Notes under the pieces: generated by a model
The model's input: the letters and a program-made list of their open reading frames with translations, nothing else
Told to the model about the DNA's origin: nothing
The model's database searches: none
NCBI RefSeq assembly: GCF_004025965.2
Contig: NZ_SAYU02000003.1
Coordinates: forward strand, 1 to 64,000
Reading direction: 5' to 3'
Length of the DNA stretch: 64,000 nucleotides
Source of the DNA: Phycicoccus flavus
Lineage (GTDB): Bacteria; Actinomycetota; Actinomycetes; Actinomycetales; Dermatophilaceae
Program-made: the position numbers and the translations under genes
Shown: positions 35,395 through 44,007 of the stretch, in pieces
Layout of the letters: each line of letters starts with the position of its first letter
Position numbering within the stretch: the first letter of the stretch is position 1

Positions 35395-37703
35395 CCCGCT
35401 CCCGCCTCGCCGACGTCCTGCTCGGGGTCCTCGCGACCCTCCTCGTGACGCTGCCGCTCGCCGACCTCTTCGCCCCCACCGGCGCCTGGGCCCGCCCCAG
35501 CCTGCTGCTCGTCGCGCTCGTCGCCCTCACCGGGCTCGGCCTGCGGGCGCTCACGACGGTCCGCCCGCTCGTCGTCGCCGGGCAGCTGCTCGTGCTCCTC
35601 GAGGGCACGGCCCTGCTCCACGGCCGCGGTCACCTGTGGGCCGGGGTCGTCCCGACGACGGACACCGGCGCCGCCTTCGGGGTGCTGCTCACCGACGCCT
35701 ACACCTCGATCGTCAGCTACAGCGCCCCGGTTCCCGCGGGGCGCGGCGCCGTCCTCGGCATCAGCCTGCTCGTCGGCCTGACCGGCCTCCTCGTCGACGC
35801 CGTCGCCGTCACCTACCGCAGCCCCGCTCTCGCGGGCATCCCGCTCCTCACCGCGTTCCTCTCCGCCGCGACGAACACGACCGCCGGCCTGGCCTCCTGG
35901 CTCGTCGTCCCGCCGGCCCTGGCCTGGCTGGCCCTCGTCGGCCGGCAGGGGGTCGGCGCGCTGCGGTCCTGGGGCGGCACCGCGTCGGCCGGCGACCAGC
36001 GCACCACCGACCCGGCCGGGTCCTTCGCCACCGTCGGCCGGGTCGTCGGCGTCGTGGCCCTCGCCGCGGCGGTCGTCGTGCCCGGGCTCGTGCCCCACCT
36101 CCCGACGACCTTCGTCGCCGACGGTCTGGCCCGCGGCAACGGCGGGTCGGGCGGGGGCGGGGCGGTCCGGCTCTCGACGAGCGTCGACATCGCCCGCGAC
36201 CTCGCCCAGCGCTCCACCGACCCCGTGCTCGTCTACCGCACGAGCGACCCCCGCCCGCAGCCCCTGCGGGTCGGCCTGCTCGACACCTACGAGGGCGGGC
36301 AGTGGACCGCCTCCCGCGACGCCACGTTCGTCCCGCTCGACGGCCGGCTGCCCGGCAGCGACGCCGTGCCCGCGGTCGAGCGCACCACCGAGCGGATCGA
36401 GGTGTCCCGCTCGACCGTCGGGCTGCCCCAGGTGGCGCTGCCGGAGAACGCCGTCGGGACCCCCTTCGCGCCCGGCTCGTGGCAGGTCACGGCGTCCGGC
36501 CTGGTCCAGCTGACCCGGCCGACGAGCCAGTACACCGTCGAGTACGTCTCCCTCCAGCCCGAGCCGGGGCAGTTCGCCGGCAGCGTGGACCCCTCGGGGC
36601 CGCTCGCCGACGACCTCGCGGTCGACGCGGCCGCCGGGTCGGAGGTGCGCGCCCTGCTCGACCGGATCACCGCCCCCGGGGACACCCCCCTGGAGACCGC
36701 GGTGAAGATCCAGGACCACCTGCGCGGCCCCGGCTACACCTACTCCGAGGACCTCGTCGACGAGACCGCCGACGGCCGCCGTCCCGAGGAGCCGCTGGTC
36801 CGCTTCCTCGAGACGCGCACCGGCTACTGCGTCCAGTTCTCCAGCGCGATGATCATGATGGCCCGGGCCGCCGGCATCCCCGCCCGGATGGCGGTCGGCT
36901 TCCTGCCCGGCAGCCTGAACGGCGAGGAGCGCGTCATCACCGCCGAGGACGCGCACGCCTGGCCCGAGCTGTACTTCCCGGACCTGGGGTGGATGCGCTT
37001 CGAGCCCACCCCCGGCGTCCGCAGCGGCCTGGCTCCCGCCTACGCCGTCGCGCCCGCCGAGGACACCGGCACCGAGACCTCCTCCCCCGAGCCGACGGCC
37101 TCCGCGACGCCGACCGACCCGACGCGCCCGGAGGGCGACGTCACCGCCGACAACCAGCCCGACGTCACCGTGACGCCGACGACGACGGCCACCGACGTCG
37201 TCCGCGACCACCTCGGCACCGTGCTCGGCGTCCTCGGGGTGCTACTCCTCGCCGCGCTCACCCCGCTCGGAGCGTGGCTGGCCCGTCGTCGTGCCCGCCG
37301 CGACGCCCGCGACGACGCCCGGCGGGTCGAGGCCGAGTGGCAGTCGCTGCTCTCCCGGCTCGGCGACATCGGGCTCGTGCCCGGCGACGGCGCCACCCCC
37401 CGGCAGGCCTCCCGTCAGATCGGCCGCGCCGCCTATCTCTCCCCCGACGAGAACGCCGCCCTCACCCGGGTCGTCGACACCCTCGAGCAGGCCCGCTACG
37501 CCCGGCCCGGCGCCCCGCTGCCGGACGTCGCCGACGACGCGCACACCGTGTGGCGGGCCGCCCTCGGACGCCGGCGCCGGCTCGACCAGGCCCGGGCGCT
37601 GCTGCTGCCCGCCGAGGGCCGCCGGCACTGGACCGGGCTGTTCCGCCGCAGCTCCCCCACGTCGGTCGAGGACGACTCCGAGCAGCGCACCCCCGTCGGC
37701 TGA
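35391..37703 (+). CDS. TgpA-type membrane transglutaminase-like protein
   Basis: A 770-residue membrane protein. Residues 1-215 hold six or so membrane segments (DUF3488/TgpA type). An extracellular transglutaminase-like domain follows with the Cys-His-Asp triad in RTGYCVQFSSAMIMMARAAG (Cys480), EDAHAWPE (His522) and FPDLGW (Asp531). A Thr/Pro-rich linker, a last membrane segment (about 605-625) and a DUF4129-like cytoplasmic tail end it. Homologues are proteases or crosslinkers of the envelope. The ATG overlaps the DUF58 stop by four bases (ATGA). Actual substrate unknown. Confidence 0.9.
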   Translation: MTRSRLADVLLGVLATLLVTLPLADLFAPTGAWARPSLLLVALVALTGLGLRALTTVRPLVVAGQLLVLLEGTALLHGRGHLWAGVVPTTDTGAAFGVLLTDAYTSIVSYSAPVPAGRGAVLGISLLVGLTGLLVDAVAVTYRSPALAGIPLLTAFLSAATNTTAGLASWLVVPPALAWLALVGRQGVGALRSWGGTASAGDQRTTDPAGSFATVGRVVGVVALAAAVVVPGLVPHLPTTFVADGLARGNGGSGGGGAVRLSTSVDIARDLAQRSTDPVLVYRTSDPRPQPLRVGLLDTYEGGQWTASRDATFVPLDGRLPGSDAVPAVERTTERIEVSRSTVGLPQVALPENAVGTPFAPGSWQVTASGLVQLTRPTSQYTVEYVSLQPEPGQFAGSVDPSGPLADDLAVDAAAGSEVRALLDRITAPGDTPLETAVKIQDHLRGPGYTYSEDLVDETADGRRPEEPLVRFLETRTGYCVQFSSAMIMMARAAGIPARMAVGFLPGSLNGEERVITAEDAHAWPELYFPDLGWMRFEPTPGVRSGLAPAYAVAPAEDTGTETSSPEPTASATPTDPTRPEGDVTADNQPDVTVTPTTTATDVVRDHLGTVLGVLGVLLLAALTPLGAWLARRRARRDARDDARRVEAEWQSLLSRLGDIGLVPGDGATPRQASRQIGRAAYLSPDENAALTRVVDTLEQARYARPGAPLPDVADDAHTVWRAALGRRRRLDQARALLLPAEGRRHWTGLFRRSSPTSVEDDSEQRTPVG

Positions 37704-37723
37704 GGCTCCTTTCCACCACGACG

Positions 37724-37759
37724 CGACGGCCGCGACCCCGGGTGGGGTCGCGGCCGTCG
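37724..37759. terminator. Strong bidirectional terminator between transglutaminase gene and sigA
   Basis: CGACGGCCGCGACCCC (37724-37739) and GGGGTCGCGGCCGTCG (37744-37759) form a perfect 16-bp stem with a four-base loop. It lies between convergent stops at 37703 and 37779. Confidence 0.8.
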
Positions 37760-37778
37760 TCGGTGCCTGCGGTGGGGC

Positions 37779-39353
37779 TCAGTCGAGGTAGTCGCGCAGT
37801 GCCTGGCTGCGGCTCGGGTGGCGCAGCTTGGACATCGTCTTGGACTCGATCTGGCGGATCCGCTCGCGGGTCACGCCGTAGACCTTGCCGATCTCGTCGA
37901 GCGTCTTGGGCTGGCCGTCGGTGAGCCCGAAGCGCATGGACACGACGCCGGCCTCACGCTCGGAGAGGGTGTCGAGCACCGAGTGCAGCTGCTCCTGGAG
38001 GAGGGTGAAGCTCACGGCGTCGGCCGGGACGACGGCCTCGGAGTCCTCGATGAGGTCACCGAACTCGCTGTCGCCGTCCTCGCCGAGCGGGGTGTGCAGC
38101 GAGATCGGCTCGCGGCCGTACTTCTGCACCTCGACGACCTTCTCGGGCGTCATGTCCAGCTCGAGCGCGAGCTCCTCGGGGGTCGGCTCGCGGCCGAGGT
38201 CCTGGAGCATCTGGCGCTGCACGCGGGCGAGCTTGTTGATGACCTCGACCATGTGCACGGGGATGCGGATGGTGCGGGCCTGGTCGGCCATGGCGCGGGT
38301 GATGGCCTGACGGATCCACCACGTCGCGTAGGTCGAGAACTTGTAGCCCTTGGTGTAGTCGAACTTCTCGACCGCACGGATGAGGCCGAGGTTGCCCTCC
38401 TGGATGAGGTCGAGGAAGAGCATGCCGCGGCCGGTGTAGCGCTTGGCCAGGCTGACGACGAGCCGCAGGTTGGCCTCGAGGAGGTGGTTCTTGGCCTTCT
38501 TGCCGTCCTGGGCGATCCACCACAGCTCACGCTTGAGCTTCATGTCGAGCTTGTCGCCCGAGTTGAGCTTCTCCTCGGCGAACAGGCCGGCCTCGATGCG
38601 CTTGGCCAGCTCGACCTCCTGCTCGGCGTTGAGCAGCGCGACCTTGCCGATCTGCTTGAGGTAGTCCTTGACCGGGTCGGCGGTGGCACCGGCGGTGACG
38701 ACCTGTTGGGCCGGGGCGTCCTCGTCGTCGTTGCTCATGACGAAGCCGGAGTCCTCGCCGTCGCCGCCCTTGCCGGCGCCGGCGGCGGGCGTGGGCGTGG
38801 CGACGCTGGCGTCCTCGGGGTCGTCCGACCCGGCCGCGGCCTCGGCGGCGGTCTCGTCGTCGATCTCGACGTCCTCGTCGGCGGTGTCGTCGGACGCCGG
38901 GGACGCGGCCGCCTTCTTCGCGGTCTTCGCGGTCTTGGCGGCGCTCTTGGTCGTCTTCGCGGCCGCGGACTTCGTGCTCGCGCTCTTGGTGGTCCCGCCC
39001 GTGGACGAGGAGTCCTCGTCGGCCGGCGTCGCGGCGGCCTTCTTCGTCGTCGTCTTGGCGGCCGTCTTCTTCGTCGAGGCGGTGGCGCTCGGCTTCTTGG
39101 CCGTGCGGGTCGCGGCGGCGGCGACACCGCTGGTGTCGTCGGCCCGCACCTCGATCCCCTGGTCGCCGAGGGCGCGCAGCACGACGCGGCCCCGGCTCGG
39201 GCGCACGTCGGCGGCGCGCATCGCGTCGGCGACCTGCTCGCCGGTGACCGAGCCGCTCGTCGAGCCCTGGCGCACCAGGGTCTGCAGGGCGGGGTGGGAG
39301 AGCTCCGGCGGGAGGGCGCTCGGTTCCGGGGGGGTCGTGGACACAGGCGACAC
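37779..39353 (-). CDS. sigA: Primary sigma factor (SigA/HrdB)
   Basis: A 524-residue housekeeping sigma-70 factor. Region 1.2 is [17 protein letters not shown]; region 2 contains [17 protein letters not shown] and [20 protein letters not shown], which bind the -10 element; region 4 helix-turn-helix is [19 protein letters not shown]. The N-terminal 210 residues include a Lys/Ala/Thr-rich tract ([13 protein letters not shown]) followed by an acidic stretch. The GTG at 39353 has AAAGG five bases upstream; a GTG three codons later is possible. A TATAAT promoter element lies upstream. Confidence 0.96.
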   Translation of the reverse strand: MSPVSTTPPEPSALPPELSHPALQTLVRQGSTSGSVTGEQVADAMRAADVRPSRGRVVLRALGDQGIEVRADDTSGVAAAATRTAKKPSATASTKKTAAKTTTKKAAATPADEDSSSTGGTTKSASTKSAAAKTTKSAAKTAKTAKKAAASPASDDTADEDVEIDDETAAEAAAGSDDPEDASVATPTPAAGAGKGGDGEDSGFVMSNDDEDAPAQQVVTAGATADPVKDYLKQIGKVALLNAEQEVELAKRIEAGLFAEEKLNSGDKLDMKLKRELWWIAQDGKKAKNHLLEANLRLVVSLAKRYTGRGMLFLDLIQEGNLGLIRAVEKFDYTKGYKFSTYATWWIRQAITRAMADQARTIRIPVHMVEVINKLARVQRQMLQDLGREPTPEELALELDMTPEKVVEVQKYGREPISLHTPLGEDGDSEFGDLIEDSEAVVPADAVSFTLLQEQLHSVLDTLSEREAGVVSMRFGLTDGQPKTLDEIGKVYGVTRERIRQIESKTMSKLRHPSRSQALRDYLD

Positions 39354-39473
39354 GGCTACCTTTCGTCGCGGGTGACCGCAGGCCGCGACGGGGTCGCGGG
39401 AGCGGGCGGTGAGGGTCCGGGAGGGCACTCCGACCGGTCGGTGATCGCTCCGCCTGGCCAGGTGCTCCCCACC

Positions 39474-39479
39474 ATTATA
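39474..39479 (-). promoter_or_regulatory. -10 element of the sigA promoter
   Basis: TATAAT on the minus strand, a perfect -10 consensus and the most AT-rich spot in the neighbourhood. It lies about 120 bases upstream of the sigA GTG. No good -35 is found at 16-18 bases. The rest of the 241-base gap (39354-39594) shows nothing else convincing. Confidence 0.6.
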
Positions 39480-39594
39480 ACTTTCGACCCCCGCCGAGAG
39501 CACATCGTCCCCGGGGACGCCGGGGGCCGGGCGCACGGGACCCGGTGCCGGACGGCCGGATCCGCGCGGTGCCGCCCGCGGGCGACCGGCCGGG

Positions 39595-39990
39595 TCAGCC
39601 CTTGACCGCGAGCACCGCGCACGGGGCGTCGAGAAGGATCCGCTGGGCGTTGGAGCCGAGAATGAGCTTGCCCACCGGGGTACGGCGGCGCAGGCCGATG
39701 ACGATGAGGTCGGCGTCGGTCTCGGCGGCGGCGGCGATGAGGTCCTCGGCGGGCTCGTTGCCCCGGCCGAGCCGGCGCACCTCCACCTCGACCCCGTCGC
39801 CGGACAGGCCGTCGGCGACCTGCTGGATCTCGGTCTCCGCCTCGCGGGCGGAGTCGTCGTGCGCGTCTCCCGTGCTGCGGTGGGAGTTGACGACGACGAG
39901 CCGCGAGTGCCGCCCCCGGGCCTCCTCGGCGGCCCGCGCGAGTGCCGCGCGACCCTCCTTCGTGGGGACGAAGCCAACGACGATGGTCAC
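39595..39990 (-). CDS. Single-domain universal stress protein
   Basis: A 131-residue UspA-domain protein: [16 protein letters not shown] at the N-terminus and the nucleotide-binding segment [20 protein letters not shown] near residue 100. The GTG at 39990 has GAGGAGG upstream. It follows metX by 52 bases on the same strand, so co-transcription is possible. It differs from the tandem protein at 323 in length and sequence. Function beyond stress-related nucleotide binding is unknown. Confidence 0.88.
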   Translation of the reverse strand: MTIVVGFVPTKEGRAALARAAEEARGRHSRLVVVNSHRSTGDAHDDSAREAETEIQQVADGLSGDGVEVEVRRLGRGNEPAEDLIAAAAETDADLIVIGLRRRTPVGKLILGSNAQRILLDAPCAVLAVKG

Positions 39991-40042
39991 GGGTCCTCCT
40001 CGGGCGGCCGACTGGGACCCCGACGCTACCGCAGGGAGGCGC

Positions 40043-41173
40043 TCACGCTCCCGCCAGCGCCGCACGGATGACGGCGCCCACCTGGGCCGTCTCGACGAGG
40101 AACCCGTCGTGGCCGTGCGCGGACTCGATGACGTGCAGCGTCGTGCCCGGGCGGGCGGTGACGATGTCCTCCGACAGCCGCAGCGGGTAGAGCCGGTCCG
40201 TGGTGACGCCGGCGACGTGCAGCTCGCCCGGGAAGCGCTGCAGCGCGGCGGCGACGCCGCCGCGGTCCCGCCCGACGTCGTGGCTGTTCATCGACTCCGA
40301 GAGGACGAGGTAGCTGCCGGCGTCGAAGCGGCGGGCCAGCTTCGTCGCGTGGTGGTCGAGGTAGGACTCGACGTCGTAGCGGCCGCCGCCACCGAGCGGG
40401 TCCTCCCCCGCCCGCGGGCGCCGACCGAACCGCTCGTCGAGCTCGCCCTCGTGGCGGTAGGTCGTGTGCGCGATCCGCCGGGCGATGCCGAGCCCGGTGA
40501 GGGGCGCGCGGCCGGTCTCGTAGTAGTCGCCGTCCTGGAAGTCGGGGTCGGACCGGATGGACAGCAGCTGCGGCAGGCACCAGGCGACCTGGTCGGCGGT
40601 GGCGGCGGCGGTCGAGGCGAGGACGAGGGCGCGCCGGACCCGGCCCGGGTGGGTCACGGCCCACTCGAGGGTCCGCATGCCGCCCATCGAGCCGCCGAGC
40701 ACGAGCTGCCAGTCCTCGATGCCGAGGGCGTCGGCCAGCCGTCGCTCGACCTCGACCTGGTCGCGGACGGTGACGAACGGGAAGCGGCTGCCCCACGCGC
40801 GCCCGTCCGGGTCGGGCGAGGACGGGCCGGTGGTGCCCTGGCAGCCACCGAGGACGTTGGCGGCCAAGACGAACCAGCGGTCGGTGTCCAGGGGGGCGCC
40901 GGGCCCGATGAGCCCGGGCCACCAGCCGGGCGTCGGGTGCCCGGGCCCCGGGTCTCCGACGACGTGGCTGTCCCCGGTGAGGGCGTGCTCGACGAGGACG
41001 GCGTTGCCGCCGTTCGGGGCGAGGGTGCCCCACGTCTCGTAGGCGACGGTGACCGACGGTAGCCGGCCGCCGCGCTCGTGCTCGAGGGCGCCGACGTCGA
41101 CGAAGCGGCGGTCGCCGGGAGGGTCGCCGACCCGCCACACGGCATCGGCCCACCGGGTCGTCGTGGCGGTCAT
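40043..41173 (-). CDS. metX: Homoserine O-acetyltransferase
   Basis: A 376-residue alpha/beta-hydrolase-fold enzyme making O-acetyl-L-homoserine from homoserine and acetyl-CoA, the entry to methionine synthesis. The nucleophile is in LGGSMGGMRTLEW (about residue 160), the Asp in GVTTDRLYP and the His in ESAHGHDGFL. The NVLGGCQGTTGPSS segment is typical for MetX; a succinyl-CoA preference cannot be ruled out. The ATG at 41173 has GAGGAGC upstream. A SAM-IV riboswitch precedes it, so S-adenosylmethionine should repress it. Its product is the substrate of metY at 52.3-53.7 kb. Confidence 0.95.
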   Translation of the reverse strand: MTATTTRWADAVWRVGDPPGDRRFVDVGALEHERGGRLPSVTVAYETWGTLAPNGGNAVLVEHALTGDSHVVGDPGPGHPTPGWWPGLIGPGAPLDTDRWFVLAANVLGGCQGTTGPSSPDPDGRAWGSRFPFVTVRDQVEVERRLADALGIEDWQLVLGGSMGGMRTLEWAVTHPGRVRRALVLASTAAATADQVAWCLPQLLSIRSDPDFQDGDYYETGRAPLTGLGIARRIAHTTYRHEGELDERFGRRPRAGEDPLGGGGRYDVESYLDHHATKLARRFDAGSYLVLSESMNSHDVGRDRGGVAAALQRFPGELHVAGVTTDRLYPLRLSEDIVTARPGTTLHVIESAHGHDGFLVETAQVGAVIRAALAGA

Positions 41174-41197
41174 CGGAACTGCTCCTCGCTCGCGCTT

Positions 41198-41218
41198 GCC
41201 CCCTCGGCTCGAGGGGGC
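41198..41218 (-). promoter_or_regulatory. Hairpin between the metX riboswitch and its ribosome-binding site
   Basis: GCCCCCTCG (41198-41206) and CGAGGGGGC (41210-41218) form a perfect 9-bp stem with a three-base loop. It starts two bases after the aptamer's P1 stem and ends about ten bases before the GAGGAGC of metX. It may be the 3' hairpin of the SAM-IV fold or part of the expression platform. Confidence 0.5.
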
Positions 41219-41220
41219 CG

Positions 41221-41297
41221 GGTCATCACCCGGGGCACCCCACCGCGAGGAGGGTTGCCGCCCAGCAAACCGGGGTTTGACACTGGGACTCATGACC
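41221..41297 (-). ncRNA. SAM-IV riboswitch (metX leader)
   Basis: On the minus strand the RNA begins GGTCATGAGT and ends GGTGATGACC; GGTCAT and ATGACC form P1. Inside are GCGGCAACCCTCC and GCGGTGGGGTGCCCCGGGTG, blocks I recognise as SAM-IV (actinobacterial SAM-I relative). It controls the methionine gene downstream, normally turning it off when SAM is abundant. The 5' end is about seven bases after a TACCAT -10 element, as expected. Confidence 0.9.
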
Positions 41298-41304
41298 TGC
41301 GCCC

Positions 41305-41310
41305 ATGGTA
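41305..41310 (-). promoter_or_regulatory. -10 element of the metX riboswitch promoter
   Basis: TACCAT on the minus strand, seven bases before the aptamer's GGTCATGAG. The metY copy has TACCGT at the same distance. The conserved spacing supports both. Confidence 0.55.
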
Positions 41311-41392
41311 GCGGGAGGAGGACCCGCCTCCACCCCGGTCCGGGGAGCGAGCGGCACCCGCCACCGGTGCCGGCGAGCGTCGGCCCGCGCGG

Positions 41393-42565
41393 TCAGCCGG
41401 CCCAGCGGTGGACGGTCCGCGGCGCGCGGACGCCGGTCGGTCGGATGCCTTGCGCCACGAGCTGCTCGAGGAGCACCGCGAGCCGGTAGCCCGGGGCGAG
41501 ACGGAGCGCCCGGTCCAGGCCGGCCCGGGCCAGGGCGCCCTCGCCGACGGACCAGGCGACGTGGGCGGTGACGGTGCACAGGGCCGCGGCCGCGTCCGGC
41601 CGGTCGTCCGGCACGGCCCGGCAGGCCTGCCCGAGCAGGGCGAGCAGCAGGCGACGCTCGTCCGAGCGGGTCACCCGTTGCGCCTCCCGTCCCGCGTCGT
41701 CACCGTCGGCCGATGCACCGCGGGCACCGCCGGCGCCGTCCGCGTCGTCGACGCCCTCGGCGTCCGGGTCGCCGTCGTCCACGCCCATGCCGCCCCAGCG
41801 CGGGAGCGCCTCCAGGAGCGGACGCACGGTCGCGTCCACGGCGTCGGGGGACAGCACACCCGGGACGAGCCAGGCGACGAGCCCGTCGCGGAGGGGGACG
41901 TCGAGCAGGCCGGCCGCGGCCGTGGCGACGCGGGCCACCCAGGCGGCGTCGCGGACCGTCGACGTCGGTCCGGCTCCCGGCGGCACGCTGCCGAGCAGGG
42001 CGGCCCAGGCCCCCACCACCGTCCGGCGCGACGGACGACGGCCGCGTCCGGCGGGCGGCCGGGGCAGGGCCGGGTCGGGGGCCACGGCGCGGTCGACGGC
42101 GTCCCGGTCCGCCAGCGGCGCGCTGCCGAGGGCCACGAGCTCGGCGACGGCGGGGATCGCGTGGGGCGGGGGCACCGGCACCCCGTCCGGTGGGCAGCAC
42201 CCCGCGCCCTCGCAGAACGGGGCGTACCAGCGGCCGCCGCGCACGGTGGCGACGTCCATGACCCGGGCTCCCCCGGCGCGCACGGCGTCGGCGACGGCCC
42301 GGAGGAACGGGAGCGCCTCGCCCTCGTCGTCCTCGTAGCCCACGAGCAGCACGCCGTCCGGACCCTCGCGGCGGAACGGACCGAGGAACGCCTCGACCGC
42401 GGCCGGGACGGCGTGGGGCGGTGGGAGGTCGACGCGGGCGACGAGACCGACGGTGCCGCCGTGCAGCCCGACGGCCACGGCGGAGCGCCGGGGGTGGTAG
42501 CCCAGCTGGTAGGGAAGGGTGGCGACGAGGTCGCCCGAGCCGCGGAGGCTGATCGGAGTGGTCAT
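41393..42565 (-). CDS. DUF4192-domain protein
   Basis: A 390-residue cytoplasmic protein of unknown function, starting ISLRGSGDLVATLPYQLGYHP, the typical opening of DUF4192. Family blocks such as VAVGLHGGTVGLVARVD and WYAPFCEGAGCCPPDG (two adjacent Cys) are present. An acidic insert at about 275-310 (DDGDPDAEGVDDADGAGG) looks disordered. The ATG at 42565 was chosen because the conserved domain starts there; the upstream extension is low complexity. Found widely in actinobacteria, no activity known. Confidence 0.85.
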   Translation of the reverse strand: MTTPISLRGSGDLVATLPYQLGYHPRRSAVAVGLHGGTVGLVARVDLPPPHAVPAAVEAFLGPFRREGPDGVLLVGYEDDEGEALPFLRAVADAVRAGGARVMDVATVRGGRWYAPFCEGAGCCPPDGVPVPPPHAIPAVAELVALGSAPLADRDAVDRAVAPDPALPRPPAGRGRRPSRRTVVGAWAALLGSVPPGAGPTSTVRDAAWVARVATAAAGLLDVPLRDGLVAWLVPGVLSPDAVDATVRPLLEALPRWGGMGVDDGDPDAEGVDDADGAGGARGASADGDDAGREAQRVTRSDERRLLLALLGQACRAVPDDRPDAAAALCTVTAHVAWSVGEGALARAGLDRALRLAPGYRLAVLLEQLVAQGIRPTGVRAPRTVHRWAG

Positions 42566-42675
42566 GCCGCCAGCCTCGGCGCGCAGCGTGCAACGCGGAA
42601 GCGGGGGCGGCGGATCTGTGGACGGCAGGGCCGCCGGAGGCCGCCTGTGGACGACGGCCGGAGCGTCCAGCGGCG

Positions 42676-43056
42676 TCAGTCGACGACGCCGGAGGGAACG
42701 GTGGACGGACCCTGCGGCCCGCGGCCCTGCGCCCGCTCCCACTCCAGGAAGCGCTCGGTCTCCTCGACGACGGTCGTCGCGACCCAGCCGAGGACCATCG
42801 CGTCGTCGGCGAGCCCGAGGATGCCGAGGACCCCCTCGGGCAGGAGGTCGACGGGCGAGACGACGTAGGCCGTCCCCGCGGCGACGAGCGCGAGCCTCGT
42901 CATCGAGGTGCCGGTGTACTCACCGCTGCGGACGGCCGCGAGCATCCGCGGGAGCGCGGAGGCGCGGTCACCGAGGGAGGGACCGCCGGGACGGGTGGCG
43001 AGCTTGTAGGCGCGGCCGAGCGCGCCGACGTAGGCGAGGGTGCGGGCTTTGGCCAT
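42676..43056 (-). CDS. YkvA-like DUF1232 membrane protein
   Basis: A 126-residue protein with the DUF1232 signature YVVSPVDLLPEGVLGILGLADDA around residues 65-90, which lies in or next to one or two membrane-associated helices. The remaining sequence is basic at the N-terminus. Function unknown. An ATG at 43056 preceded by AGGAGG. Same strand as EcsC upstream and DUF4192 downstream; gaps are 84 and 110 bases. Confidence 0.8.
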   Translation of the reverse strand: MAKARTLAYVGALGRAYKLATRPGGPSLGDRASALPRMLAAVRSGEYTGTSMTRLALVAAGTAYVVSPVDLLPEGVLGILGLADDAMVLGWVATTVVEETERFLEWERAQGRGPQGPSTVPSGVVD

Positions 43057-43140
43057 GGGGTCCTCCTGGTCGTGGACGCGGGGGTCGGTCGTGCGGGGTG
43101 AACGGCCGGCGGGCGGGGCGGGTGCCCCGGCCGACCGGGG

Positions 43141-43875
43141 TCAGGCGGGCCCGATCTGCTGGGTCACCTGGGGGAACTCCTTCTGCGCGTCCTTGGCGAC
43201 GCGGCGCAGGAGCACGACGTCGACGCCCGCGCCGACGAGGCCGCCGGCCACCGGGACCCCACGGCCGAAGCGCGCGAGGACGGTCTTGCCGGAGCCCGCG
43301 ACGATGCGGAAGAAGACGCCCTTCTTGATGACCATCTCCACCGGGCCGGGCAGCCGCTGGGCGGCGAGGTTGATGAGCCGCCCACTGGCCGGGGCCGCGA
43401 GCTGGGCCTTCTTGATGAGGTCGTCGGCGTCGGCGCCGACGAGGGTGAGCAGCACCGCGGCGCGGATGGGCTCGCGGTCGATGTCGTGCCCGCGCAGCCG
43501 GGCGATGGCGGCGGTCATCCGGGTGGCGACGGCGTAGAACGCGACGACGTTGGACGGCAGCGCGACCGGCAGGGTGACGAACCCGCCGAGGCCGGTGACG
43601 AAGCCCTCGACGGCGGCACCGACGGTGTGCGAGCGGACGACGGCGTCGACCGCCTTCTCGACGTCACCGCCGGCCGAGCGCAGCGCCTTGTCCGCGACGG
43701 TGGCGGCCGAGGCGAAGGGCCCCTTGCCGTCGATGCCCAGGTCGAGGATGGTGTCGACGACCCGGACGGCCTGCTCGCCGAGCATCCCGTTCTCGTCGTG
43801 CGCGTCCGCGGCGCGTTCGATGGCGCTCCGGGTGTCGTCCCGGTCGCCGCGGCGTCCTCGGTCCAGCAGTCCCAC
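43141..43875 (-). CDS. EcsC-family protein
   Basis: A 244-residue protein matching the EcsC family: an alpha-helical region with GFVTGLGGFVTLPVALPSNVVAFYAVATRM (split here as GFVTGLGGFV and LPSNVVAFYAV) around residues 90-120, and a Gly-rich hydrophobic C-terminal segment (VPVAGGLVGAGVDVVLL). EcsC is named from a Bacillus locus affecting secretion, but its own activity is unknown. The GTG at 43875 has GGAGG upstream. Divergent from the polymerase gene across 132 bases. Confidence 0.85.
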   Translation of the reverse strand: MGLLDRGRRGDRDDTRSAIERAADAHDENGMLGEQAVRVVDTILDLGIDGKGPFASAATVADKALRSAGGDVEKAVDAVVRSHTVGAAVEGFVTGLGGFVTLPVALPSNVVAFYAVATRMTAAIARLRGHDIDREPIRAAVLLTLVGADADDLIKKAQLAAPASGRLINLAAQRLPGPVEMVIKKGVFFRIVAGSGKTVLARFGRGVPVAGGLVGAGVDVVLLRRVAKDAQKEFPQVTQQIGPA

Positions 43876-44007
43876 GTGGTCCTCCCGCGTCGGGCCGGGG
43901 CGGTGCCTGGGCGGACCGCGCACTCACCGGCTCCGCCATCCTGCCACGCACGGGCCCGCGACCTGCGCGTCCGTGCTCCGGGCCTGCCCGCCCGGGCCGT
44001 CCGCGTC

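Noticed and set aside
40043-41293. Longer 416-residue form of MetX starting at 41293
   Set aside because: The extra 40 residues are a translation of the SAM-IV riboswitch.
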